This document shows, one piece after another, positions 8,158-16,200 of a DNA stretch of 64,000 nt (the stretch's first letter is position 1; each line of letters starts with the position of its first letter). The notes beneath the pieces are model-generated. The model had not been told where the DNA came from. It searched no databases and saw only the letters and a program-made list of their open reading frames with translations. A program made the translations under genes and the position numbers. The DNA is from an uncultured Oligoflexia bacterium (GTDB lineage: Bacteria > Bdellovibrionota > Bacteriovoracia > Bacteriovoracales > Bacteriovoracaceae), in contig CAJXPQ010000003.1 of NCBI GenBank assembly GCA_913058265.1, positions 186,001-250,000 on the forward strand. The letters are read 5' to 3'.

Positions 8158-9549
8158 TCAGCTAATTCCCTCAAAACTCAATTTTATATTTCCACTTAAT
8201 TTAAACTTTTGATCCCAAAAACTTTCCCATGACTTTGGATCTGTAATTATTTTAAGGATTATTCTTGTCATTTTTGCGCAACCTTTTTCACTCCAGTTAA
8301 ATGCAGATTTCTTTATCCTTCGTCCAATTTCTCTCATTAATCTTTCTAGTTTCGAAGTCACCTTGGGAGTTACAACTCCAGTCTTCATCCAATATCTTAA
8401 ATAGGTAAAAAGACTCGATCTTGCGTTTGATACGTACGTCGAGGCCTTGTCATAACCTTTGTGTTCTAAATATTCTGAGAGTAATTTCATCTGAAGTTCA
8501 CAAGCTTTTATCTTTTCATTCATTTCAAGTTTTTCTTCTATAGATACATCTCCAAAATCCTTGTCAGGAATATCAATCTGAAATATTGAATGAACTTGAT
8601 TTAAAGAATATTTAATATCTTCTTCCGCTGCTTTTTCTTGATACTTCATTAGAGGCTTTAATTCGTGAGGGATATGCCATAGACAGCGTTGACGGCGATG
8701 AGCGAGGATTCCAAGACCATTATTGAGAGCAATTTCACCATCTGCAACAAGTACATTTGCTAGCTTTTTAGGTGCGACTTTTTTATTGGGATTATTTAAT
8801 TTATGAATCATCTTCCCAACTGTTTTCCAGGACTCACTCGTCCAAGCACCAAGAGGGACTATCGTTTTATCTTCTTTAATACCCATTAATATTTTAACTT
8901 CCCCTCGCTTTGTTCGCTCAATGGGCTTTTGACCAGTCTTCTCTTTGATTTTATTTTCTCGTTCTAGCTTAGTCTGGGAGACAAATTTTTTATATCCAGT
9001 TCCATCTCCAAGAACAACTTCCAGGTCGCTATATTTAGCAGTAATAGCATCTGACTCTGTCCTCATAAACCACCTGTGAAGGCTTCTATGATTGAAATCG
9101 ACCTTTTCGTTGTGTTTTTTAATTGTCATTGTTGATCTTCTAAAGGATTCACTGGCGACAGCCTCCATACAGATCTTTTCAAATTCATTTGAGTGTTTTT
9201 GATTTTTCTCAAGTCCAAAGAACTCTTTAAGAGGATTATGAGTTTGATTACAATTTCTGCACTTTAATAGAGTCCATTCAAAATCAATATTACCAAGAGA
9301 GCAGACTATGGCCTTAGATCTCTTTCCTGAGCGGTTTAAGTGAGGACTAGGGCAACAGCTGGCCTCATCAGAAGCTTTCCAGTGCTCAATAACCATATTA
9401 TCTATAAAAAAGGAGATTATGACCTTTAAAAAACCTGGAATTCCTTCTGTTTCAAAGAGATTTTTAGTCTCTAGGATCAGTTCATCAAAAGAAAATGATA
9501 ATCCAGATAGACAAGTTTTGATATTTAGAGCTATATTTTTAGTAATCAT
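8158..9549 (-). CDS. Transposase with N-terminal zinc-ribbon motif (ISKra4/ISLre2-like)
   Basis: 463 residues. The N-terminal region has cysteines (CC at 65-66, then C83 and CRNC at 97-100) around a G-K-R stretch and a PLKEFFGL segment. This layout matches the N-terminal zinc region of ISKra4 and UPF0236/ISLre2 transposases. Candidate catalytic aspartates are Asp182 in LGDGTGY and Asp270 in VADGE, followed by RQRCLWHIPHE, common in Mutator-like (MULE) catalytic cores. I could not fix the final acidic residue. AGGAAAGG precedes the ATG. The frame is full and there are no stops, so the enzyme may be active. Class is confident, family assignment is tentative. Confidence 0.8.
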   Translation of the reverse strand: MITKNIALNIKTCLSGLSFSFDELILETKNLFETEGIPGFLKVIISFFIDNMVIEHWKASDEASCCPSPHLNRSGKRSKAIVCSLGNIDFEWTLLKCRNCNQTHNPLKEFFGLEKNQKHSNEFEKICMEAVASESFRRSTMTIKKHNEKVDFNHRSLHRWFMRTESDAITAKYSDLEVVLGDGTGYKKFVSQTKLERENKIKEKTGQKPIERTKRGEVKILMGIKEDKTIVPLGAWTSESWKTVGKMIHKLNNPNKKVAPKKLANVLVADGEIALNNGLGILAHRRQRCLWHIPHELKPLMKYQEKAAEEDIKYSLNQVHSIFQIDIPDKDFGDVSIEEKLEMNEKIKACELQMKLLSEYLEHKGYDKASTYVSNARSSLFTYLRYWMKTGVVTPKVTSKLERLMREIGRRIKKSAFNWSEKGCAKMTRIILKIITDPKSWESFWDQKFKLSGNIKLSFEGIS

Positions 9550-9754
9550 GGGCCTTTCCTGAGTTGAAGTTTATTGGCGTAGTAACCTAAATTAAACCAT
9601 TTGGGCCTGTGATTTTCAAAAAATCGTATTATTTTTCGACACTTTTAATTTTAGCGGGTCAAATTTACAACTGATCTATCAGAAAACTTAAGAATCACTT
9701 AGAATTTATTTAATTAATATAAACGACGTTTCGAGCTTAGGGTGATGATTTACG

Positions 9755-9775
9755 CTACAGTTTTGGGACAATATC
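9755..9775. repeat. Right terminal inverted repeat of the insertion sequence
   Basis: Reverse complement of the left end at 8129-8149, 21 of 21 bases. The 205 bases between the transposase start and this end hold no gene and presumably contain the transposase promoter. Confidence 0.9.
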
Positions 9776-9778
9776 AAA

Positions 9779-9819
9779 ACTAGCTTTAACGAACAAGAAA
9801 TTTAAAGACAGAGAATTAA
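9779..9819 (+). repeat. Copy A of a 3'-flank direct repeat
   Basis: This stretch, starting four bases outside the insertion sequence, resembles 10239-10282, the sequence just after the stop codon of the 9871 gene. Shared blocks are ACTAGCT, GAACAA, GAAA, TTTAAAG and AGAAT. It marks the 3' flank of the lost paralogue whose 5' end is at 8060. Confidence 0.55.
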
Positions 9820-9870
9820 TATAAATAGGTTGAAATAAAACCATTACTCAAATGAGCAAGGAGAACAAAA

Positions 9871-10236
9871 ATGAAGAGATTATTATTAGTACTGTCACTT
9901 CTAACTACTTCACTGGTATTCGGTGCTACTGAATATGAAAAACAAGTTAGTGATGCTTTAAAGCAAGACATAAAAATTGCAAAAAATGTTTTAAAAGGCT
10001 TCGGAAAAATAAGAAGTATTGACACCCATACATCTGATATTATTTCTAGTGAATACTTTTTCTGGACAAATGTTAAGGGTGAAGCTACATATCGTGATGG
10101 TAGTAAATGTAAAATAAGAGTCGTTTCAACGGCAAAAGATGCAGTTAATGGCGCGATGAAAGGCTTTAGTGTTCGTTGTTACGAAAAAAATGGAACTATC
10201 TACCTAGATACATTTGATCCAGGTGTTAAACCTTAA
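9871..10236 (+). CDS. Small exported protein of unknown function
   Basis: 121 residues with a classical Sec signal peptide ending LVFGA-TEYE. The mature part is about 100 residues, basic, with two cysteines (KCKIR and RCYEK) that could form one disulphide. I recognise no family. AGGAGA precedes the ATG with good spacing and an intrinsic terminator follows, so it is a single-gene unit. It is the intact member of a tandem pair whose first copy (8060) was destroyed by an insertion sequence, and it lies between two such elements. Confidence 0.75.
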   Translation: MKRLLLVLSLLTTSLVFGATEYEKQVSDALKQDIKIAKNVLKGFGKIRSIDTHTSDIISSEYFFWTNVKGEATYRDGSKCKIRVVSTAKDAVNGAMKGFSVRCYEKNGTIYLDTFDPGVKP

Positions 10237-10238
10237 GT

Positions 10239-10282
10239 ACTAGCTCAATGAACAAATAGAAAATTTTAAAGCAAAGAATAAG
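10239..10282 (+). repeat. Copy B of the 3'-flank direct repeat
   Basis: Counterpart of 9779-9819, directly after the stop codon of the 9871 gene. Together they show a tandem duplication that included the gene and its 3' flank. Confidence 0.55.
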
Positions 10283-10283
10283 C

Positions 10284-10313
10284 GAGCGTCCTGAAAATGG
10301 ATGCTCTTTTTTT
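10284..10313 (+). terminator. Intrinsic terminator after the small exported protein gene
   Basis: GAGCGTCC and GGATGCTC pair over eight positions (one G-U) around a seven-base loop, followed by seven T residues. Confidence 0.85.
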
Positions 10314-10375
10314 ATGAAAGTACACCGTCAAAGTGTTGTCCAGTTCTATATTGAAGATTTTGGCATCTTTTCAAC

Positions 10376-11539
10376 TTAAGAAGCAAAACTATATTTAAAA
10401 TCACTCTTGCCTTCAAATATTCTTTTAAATCTCTTCAGCTGAAAACTTAAATCCTTCCTAAGCTCAATTGGATTCAATGAGCTAAAAGTCGCAATTAGTT
10501 CTTCCTTTTCGTAAAGACTAAGCGTGCCTGACTCGAGTAAGCGCTGATATGGTGTTTTTGGTTTATCAAAAGTTCTTCTGTATTTCGCTCCAACTCTTTT
10601 AACCTTAATACACTTATGCTGGGGAATAAAGTAATTATATAGAACATTAAAATAATTTTTGTAAATATCGTTCATGACAAAAATTAATTCTTCTCTATCA
10701 TATCTTTCGTAACCAAATATTTCCCTTACGTGGGTAAAGTTCTTTTGTTCAACATGAGCATTATCATTACTCTTGTAAGGTCTTGAGCGAGTAAAATGTA
10801 AGCCTTTATCTTTGGTAATATAGTTTTGTAGCATTTCATTCAGAAACTCAGTTCCATTATCTGTATTTAATGTATGAACATTATAGGGGAGATCCGAAAA
10901 GATCGACATGAAGCCGCAAGTGACAGTGAGTCCTGACTTTCCAAAAAGAGCTCTGTTTTCTGTCCAACCTGTCACTTCATCAGTAACAGTTAGAGTCCAT
11001 ACAAATTTTCCTGAGAGTGAGTTTCCACAATGTGCGACAGTATCTGCTTGAAGCGCTCCTGGGATTTGTGACCTTTTAGTAAAATCCTTAATCGGAATTA
11101 TATTTAAGAAATTCTTTGCTCTAACAGTCCCAGTACGCTTTGTTCTAGCAAACTGTTTTCTATATTTTTCAAGATATCTATCAATTGTTGAATGTGACAT
11201 AGAAAGAATTTCTTCTTTAATTTGAGGATTAAAACCAATCCCATCATAAAAGCTGAGCCAAGTCGGGAAGGCAGCAACCATCTTTTTAGAATTTATTCGC
11301 CTCATGATATGCCATAATTTCTTTAGATGAGTAATTGACTCTTCAGAGTATTGCTTTGATCTCCCAGAGGCCTTCTTACCTGTTTTATGGCCCTTTGCGA
11401 GTATTCTAATGGCCCATTTGCGATCATAACCAGTAATTGAGCACAACTCATCTAAAATGACTGATTTTTCCTTTTTTGATGATTTGAAATAACGCTCACG
11501 AATTGTTCTAATATAAGTACTTTTAAAGTCCAAAGTCAT
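10376..11539 (-). CDS. DDE transposase with integrase core (IS481/IS1202-like)
   Basis: 387 residues. An N-terminal helix-turn-helix region (about 20-130) precedes an rve integrase core. The catalytic triad is visible as Asp166 in LQADTVAH, Asp227 in NTDNGTEF and Glu264 in AHVEQKN, so the D-to-E spacing of 36 fits the family. The NGTEF and RSRPYKSNDNAHVEQ segments are typical of the integrase-core transposases of IS481 and IS1202/ISNCY groups. AAGGAA precedes the ATG with suitable spacing. The frame is intact. It is not related to the transposase at 8158. Confidence 0.88.
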   Translation of the reverse strand: MTLDFKSTYIRTIRERYFKSSKKEKSVILDELCSITGYDRKWAIRILAKGHKTGKKASGRSKQYSEESITHLKKLWHIMRRINSKKMVAAFPTWLSFYDGIGFNPQIKEEILSMSHSTIDRYLEKYRKQFARTKRTGTVRAKNFLNIIPIKDFTKRSQIPGALQADTVAHCGNSLSGKFVWTLTVTDEVTGWTENRALFGKSGLTVTCGFMSIFSDLPYNVHTLNTDNGTEFLNEMLQNYITKDKGLHFTRSRPYKSNDNAHVEQKNFTHVREIFGYERYDREELIFVMNDIYKNYFNVLYNYFIPQHKCIKVKRVGAKYRRTFDKPKTPYQRLLESGTLSLYEKEELIATFSSLNPIELRKDLSFQLKRFKRIFEGKSDFKYSFAS

Positions 11540-11567
11540 GGCCGTTCCTTATTTGGGTGTCTTGTAT

Positions 11568-11582
11568 TTGAGGAAACACTTC
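11568..11582 (+). repeat. Direct repeat copy 1 at the right end of the second insertion sequence
   Basis: TTGAGGAAACACTTC, repeated with one change at 11721-11735 (TTGAGGAAACAGTTC). The two copies may be transposase-binding ends, with the outer one left from an older or longer element. The stretch between them, 11617-11717, holds no gene that I can see. Confidence 0.5.
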
Positions 11583-11717
11583 ACAGATATTGGTGGGTTT
11601 GACAAAGTTTCGGTGTCTTTTGGTGAGTGATAGGTTTTGTAGTCGCAATACCTGAAAGTACTGGCTAGATAACGACTTAAAGCGATTCATAAAATAGTCT
11701 CCTTAGTAATATTTATC

Positions 11718-12170
11718 TTGTTGAGGAAACAGTTCTTAAAAACTCAATTTGAGTGTCTTTTTCTATGTGGAAATACGGTTGTCCCTGTCGATATGGGTGG
11801 AAGTGTTGGTTATAGTGCATTCGACTCTCGTGTCGAAGTTGAGGCTTACGCAGCAGTGAGAGCTATTCGTTATGTCTCAGATGATCGATCAACTCATATT
11901 CCTTATGGCGCAAGAGTTAGGGTTGCATTAAACAATTCGAGAACTTTCTATGCTGAATATGAACATGAGGAAGTGGCAGACTTTGGTAATGATAAAGGTC
12001 TACTAGATAAGAGTCGTATCTTTAGTATTGTATGGCGACCAAATTGAAGAGATGGAAAATTCTCTCTTGGATGTGGTGCTGGTACAGATATTCATCACGC
12101 CTGGAGTAATGAAGTTCATGCTCCTGAAAAAGGTAAGACTATTAGATGTAGAGCTCAGAAAAGATTTTAA
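11718..12170 (+). pseudogene. 3' fragment of an exported or outer-membrane protein gene with an in-frame stop
   Basis: The open frame has no proper start (only TTG) and begins next to the insertion-sequence debris. From about 11780 the translation looks like alternating strands of an outer-membrane barrel (VPVDMGGSVGYSAFDSRVE and later FYAEYEHEEV), ending IVWRPN at a TGA at 12045-12047. The same frame then continues for 40 sense codons (RDGKFSLGCGAGTDIHHAW onwards) to TAA at 12168. This suggests one coding sequence that lost its 5' end and gained an internal stop. Alternatively, two fragments lie side by side. No function can be given. Confidence 0.5.
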
Positions 12171-12186
12171 TTCAAAGGAGAAATAT

Positions 12187-12585
12187 ATGAAAAAATTATT
12201 AATTGGTTTATTGCTTGTTAGTTCTTTCTCAGTTTTCGCGAGTAATACTGATAAGGATTGCTTAAGCACTTATCAAAATGGCTTAAGTAGCCTTGTAGAA
12301 GACAGTGAAGCTTACAATAACGGCAGACTGGATAGTGTCGAGTTCTCAACTAAAGTTGCTCTTAGCTCTACGGAAGTAACCTCCATGAGATCTCTCTGTC
12401 ACTTTATTGAAGATCCTAGTATTAAAGAATGTGTAAAAACTTTTAAGAAGGCCTATAAAACACAAAGAGATCAAATTAGTATTATTTCCATCCTTTCAGG
12501 AAATCAGGATACAGTTAAAATAAAAAGAATTACTAATACTTTTAATATGATTGGAAGTGCAGCAAGAGGCTGTTATTTAGAATAA
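12187..12585 (+). CDS. Small exported cysteine-containing protein, unknown
   Basis: 132 residues. The signal peptide ends FSVFA-SNTD, so it is exported to the periplasm or beyond. The mature protein is mostly predicted helical and has four cysteines (DKDC, SLCHF, IKEC, RGCYLE), enough for two disulphides. I do not recognise a family. AAAGGAG lies at ideal distance from the ATG, so the start is clear even though an open frame extends further upstream. It ends 7 bp from the convergent MerC-like gene. Confidence 0.75.
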   Translation: MKKLLIGLLLVSSFSVFASNTDKDCLSTYQNGLSSLVEDSEAYNNGRLDSVEFSTKVALSSTEVTSMRSLCHFIEDPSIKECVKTFKKAYKTQRDQISIISILSGNQDTVKIKRITNTFNMIGSAARGCYLE

Positions 12586-12592
12586 GAAAAGA

Positions 12593-12997
12593 TTAGTGAT
12601 TTGCAGAACATTGGGAATCAGACTCGCATTTACCGTGTCTGATTTTCATATTTTTAATATGTGCTGTAATTAAAATGATAGAACCAATGACTGTAGTTCC
12701 GTGTGAAACAGTTTTACTTACATAGTCATGAAAAAAGACAGCGCATAAGGTAAGCGTTATTCCAATTAAAGCAAGTCCAATAATATCGTAATGTCCGTGT
12801 TCCTTACAAGTTGGATAGACTGCTAATAAGATTGATGAAGTCACAAGAACGGCAAAAATCTGATGGGTAATTTCAAAGTGTATATTTGTGAACATAGAAG
12901 CTGGGAATAGAATTAAGAGAATGGGAGTTGCTAAGCAGTGAATAAGGCAAAAGCCTGATACACAGATACCGACTTTATCCCAAATTTTATTAACCAT
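12593..12997 (-). CDS. MerC-domain membrane protein
   Basis: About 134 residues with four hydrophobic segments. The first holds GICVSGFCLIHCLATP, the cysteine and proline pattern of MerC mercury-transport proteins. The C-terminus has further cysteines (KCESDSQC). MerC proteins sit in the inner membrane and pass Hg(II) inward, but many chromosomal MerC-domain proteins are without a mer operon, as here, and their metal is unknown. The start at 12997 is preferred because the first hydrophobic segment follows directly and AAAGAG lies upstream; ATGs at 13012 and 13039 are alternatives. It is divergent from the giant exported protein gene. Confidence 0.75.
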   Translation of the reverse strand: MVNKIWDKVGICVSGFCLIHCLATPILLILFPASMFTNIHFEITHQIFAVLVTSSILLAVYPTCKEHGHYDIIGLALIGITLTLCAVFFHDYVSKTVSHGTTVIGSIILITAHIKNMKIRHGKCESDSQCSANH

Positions 12998-13090
12998 TGT
13001 ACACTCTTTCATTGCAGGAATATAGCAGAAATGTTTCATATGGAAAGTTTTATCTCAGAGTAAGGCATAATTTTCATATATATTTCAAGT

Positions 13091-13105
13091 GTATAAGACT
13101 TATAC
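13091..13105. promoter_or_regulatory. Palindrome GTATAAGACTTATAC, candidate activator or operator site
   Basis: A perfect 7-1-7 inverted repeat in the 209-bp gap between the MerC-like gene and the giant gene. It lies about 60 bases upstream of the -24 element of the sigma-54 promoter, the usual side for an enhancer-binding protein. It could equally serve the divergent gene. Confidence 0.45.
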
Positions 13106-13164
13106 AAACAGACCGCAATCACTATTACTTACCAATCTAAGTAGCTAATAATACATAAATGTTG

Positions 13165-13180
13165 TGGCATTAATATTGCT
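13165..13180 (+). promoter_or_regulatory. Sigma-54 promoter (-24/-12)
   Basis: TGGCATTAATATTGCT matches the sigma-54 consensus TGGCAC-N5-TTGCW with GG and GC exactly ten bases apart. The expected start site is near 13191, giving a leader of about 15 bases with GAGAGG before the ATG at 13207. It predicts activation by an AAA+ enhancer-binding protein. Confidence 0.7.
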
Positions 13181-13206
13181 TCTATATAGGTACGTTGAGA
13201 GGTTAA

Positions 13207-16200
13207 ATGAACTTTATTTTGAGTATGCTATTCATCTTGTTTACTAATTCTGCAAATGCCGGAAACGTGGATTCATCTGTCGTTTGTATGCATAACTATG
13301 ATGGACTTGCTTATGGATGTGTAAAGGTTGCCGATGAATTATCAAGTAAATCATGTAGAGAGAAACATAAGAATAACGAATTAGAAGCTTTTTATTTAAG
13401 TGATACCTGTACCCATGAACTATCAGCAGAGTTACGTGGCGAGGAATTTGAGCAAGTTGAACGAGTTCAAATTGAAGTAAGTTGTTTCACTTATGAGACA
13501 GGAAGTAAGTATAGTTGTGAAATATATGATTATGAGCCGGCATATCAGTATTGTGCTCAAAAATATGGAGATAAGTATCTTCCTCACCATCCATCAGTTA
13601 GTTGTAATACAAAAAATGTCGAAATGGAGCTTGGCTATGTAGAGAAGGCGAAGTTAGTTGAGGGTCTTAAGGCAAAGATTGAAGAAGCTGAAGCGCTTCT
13701 GACCATGATTGATCGAAAGGGTATGAAGAGTTCATTACAGGAACTTATGACAAACAAACCAGTGATCGGGAATGAATTCTATACAGATGTCATGAAAGGG
13801 CTGCTATCAAAACTAAAGATAATTAATGCCGAAATTGAAAGAAGAAGTGCTTATAAAATTGATTTTGCGTGGGTAGAGGCAGAAGAATTTAGATCATACA
13901 TTGTGAGGTATTTATCACTTGTCGGTAGAACCTATCAAGTTTATGCCTTTGTAGCTCATAAAAATCATAGTGCAATTGAAACATATGACTTTAAAAACCT
14001 TGATTACCTCGATCTTCGTATAAAAAGAGATATGGCCTTAGAAGTTATGGCCAAAATAAATGTAAAGGCCACATCATCTACTTTTGATGATTATGTTTAC
14101 CTTACAGAGTCAGAACAAAATAAACAAATCTATGAATATATGGCGATATCAGAACCTGCAAATAAAGTCGACTATGCCAAATTAGTTGCCTTTATGGGGA
14201 TTAGAGAAAATATCACAAATCTCTGGGCCGTTGATAGAATGAGTTCAAGAAATCTCTTAAGAAGTAATGTGAGAAGTTGTGGGAATTTTTTAAGTATTAA
14301 GCGCTCAAGTAGCATTGGAAATATGGCGGTAGTTAAAGAGAATACAGAGTATGATATCTTCTATAACGACTACCTTGAGAGACAAAAAGACTTGTATGAG
14401 CTTGTAAAGGATCAATTATATTTAAATCAAAGTGACTTAAAGGATTTTCTTCTTAAACAGTATAAAGAAAATTCTGTATTCCAACAATATATTAATGATG
14501 GGATGCAATCTCCAACAGAGAGTAGAGTCGAAGAGATATTACTGCAGGATTCGGGCTTAATCGTTGAAGGTCTTTTAGAGGATATGAGATCCTTTTTAAA
14601 CTATAATTTAAGATCCTTTGTATTACCTGGCGATAATGTTTTAAGTAAAAAAAGTATTGCTGAAAGAATCTCTTCCGAGATTTATTTAAGGCAGTTTAAG
14701 ACGGTGAAGATGTTTGTCACTGGCCTTTATCCGTGGATGGGAAATGAGGCACAGGCTAAGATGGAGGCAGCGATTCAAGAATTTTCATTCTTTAACCTTG
14801 AACTGACTTTTAAAGGAAAACTAAATAATAAAATACAGAAATTCTTAGGCGATTATGCAGATAAAGATCTACTTTCATCTAGAAACTATGATAAGAAGGT
14901 TTCTGAGAATTTGGCCATTGTTAAAGAATTTGCAAAGCATGCTAGTCTAGCAGTAAAGCATGATCGCAAAGAGAATATTAAGGTAAGGCCTACTTCTGTT
15001 GAAGAACTATTTACTCTCTTCGAAACAAAAATTAGTAAAGATTTTCAAGACATAAAAATCACTCTAGAGAATGATAAAGAACTGGCAGAAGTTTTAAGTG
15101 GATTTTTTAATAAGCTAACAGGAAAATTCAATGCAGAATATCTTGTGGAAACTGAAAACCAACAATACGGACTTAAAGGAACTGACGAAGAAAGGTCTCA
15201 AGCTCTTTGGGAAGTTATGTTTGATGTTGCAAGAGAATACTATGAAGAAAACAAATTTGAAATTTCAGGATTAGCACAAGTTCCAAATGCTGTAATGCTT
15301 TCACGTGATAGAGAGCAAATGTCTAATTCCCCTTATACGATTCAGGTTTATCAAGATGGAACACCTGTTGCCCTTCATATCAATCAATTTTATGAAGCAT
15401 TTCAAGAACAAATTAATATTGAAATTCCTCGTCGTGATATTGTTATGCGCTCAGGAGCTTTACTTGGAATTAATGAGTTGGATGACTATGGTGATCGTAA
15501 TATAGAGGATCATATTACTGACGGTACTTTTGGGCGCCCTTATAGCTATATTTCTGCCAAGGGAGAGTTGCGCTATGAGAATGTTGATAGCGAAATTGGC
15601 TTTGAATCTTTAAAGCGGTTATATCTTCAATCAATGGATTTCACTAAAGATGAAATTAAGCACAATCTTGTCATTAAACGCGATGAAGAAAAAAACATGG
15701 AAGAGTATAAAAAAGAGATGTTAGAAGACATCGAAATTATAAAAAACTCTCAGCAGCTATTTGCACGAGTCTTTGAACTCTTCAAGTTGCCGATGGGATT
15801 TATTGCTAATAATACGATGATGGGTAGCTTTAACCTATCAACTGAAGATGAGAAGTATTTATTAACAAATAAGCTATCCCAAGCTTATGGTCAATCAGCT
15901 TTACTCAAAAATCATCTAGAGACTGTAGAGGAATTCGAAAAATGGGTTATGCCTAGAAGAGACTATTCTCAACCTTACAAGATGACTTATCATGAAAAGA
16001 AAGAACGAACTTTGTTATTAAAGATTGGTTATCACGCTTTTAAAGATAATGCTTTTGATGAAGTTGTAGCAACAGATCTAATAAAGAAAATGATTAAAAA
16101 AGCACAGGACAATACATACGGTAAATTACAAAAATTCTGTGCAGCTAATTATGAAGACTATAAAAATGATGATGACTTTAAAGATACATTCTCAGCTTCA

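Larger units (their letters stand above)
8129..9775 (-). mobile_element. Complete insertion sequence with perfect 21-bp terminal repeats
   Basis: A 1647-bp element bounded by identical inverted repeats at 8129-8149 and 9755-9775 and containing one transposase gene read leftward. The transposase stop lies nine bases inside the left repeat. No direct target repeat is visible beyond the ends, unless the ATAT inside the ends is counted. That is what one would expect if the neighbouring host DNA was deleted after insertion. The transposase resembles the ISKra4/ISLre2 type; the family is not certain. Confidence 0.85.
10322..11616 (-). mobile_element. Second insertion sequence, ends tentative
   Basis: It contains one full-length DDE transposase gene. 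Two imperfect end pairs are visible. ACACCG with a downstream TTGTC at 10322-10340 matches the reverse complement of 11601-11616. Inside it, AAGTGTT at 10331 matches the reverse complement of AACACTT at 11575-11581. The outer pair is given here; the inner pair would give about 10327-11584. No target duplication is clear. Confidence 0.6.

Noticed and set aside
12045-12047. Selenocysteine or other recoding at TGA
   Set aside because: No SECIS-like stem-loop is obvious, and the gene lacks its 5' end, so decay explains it.
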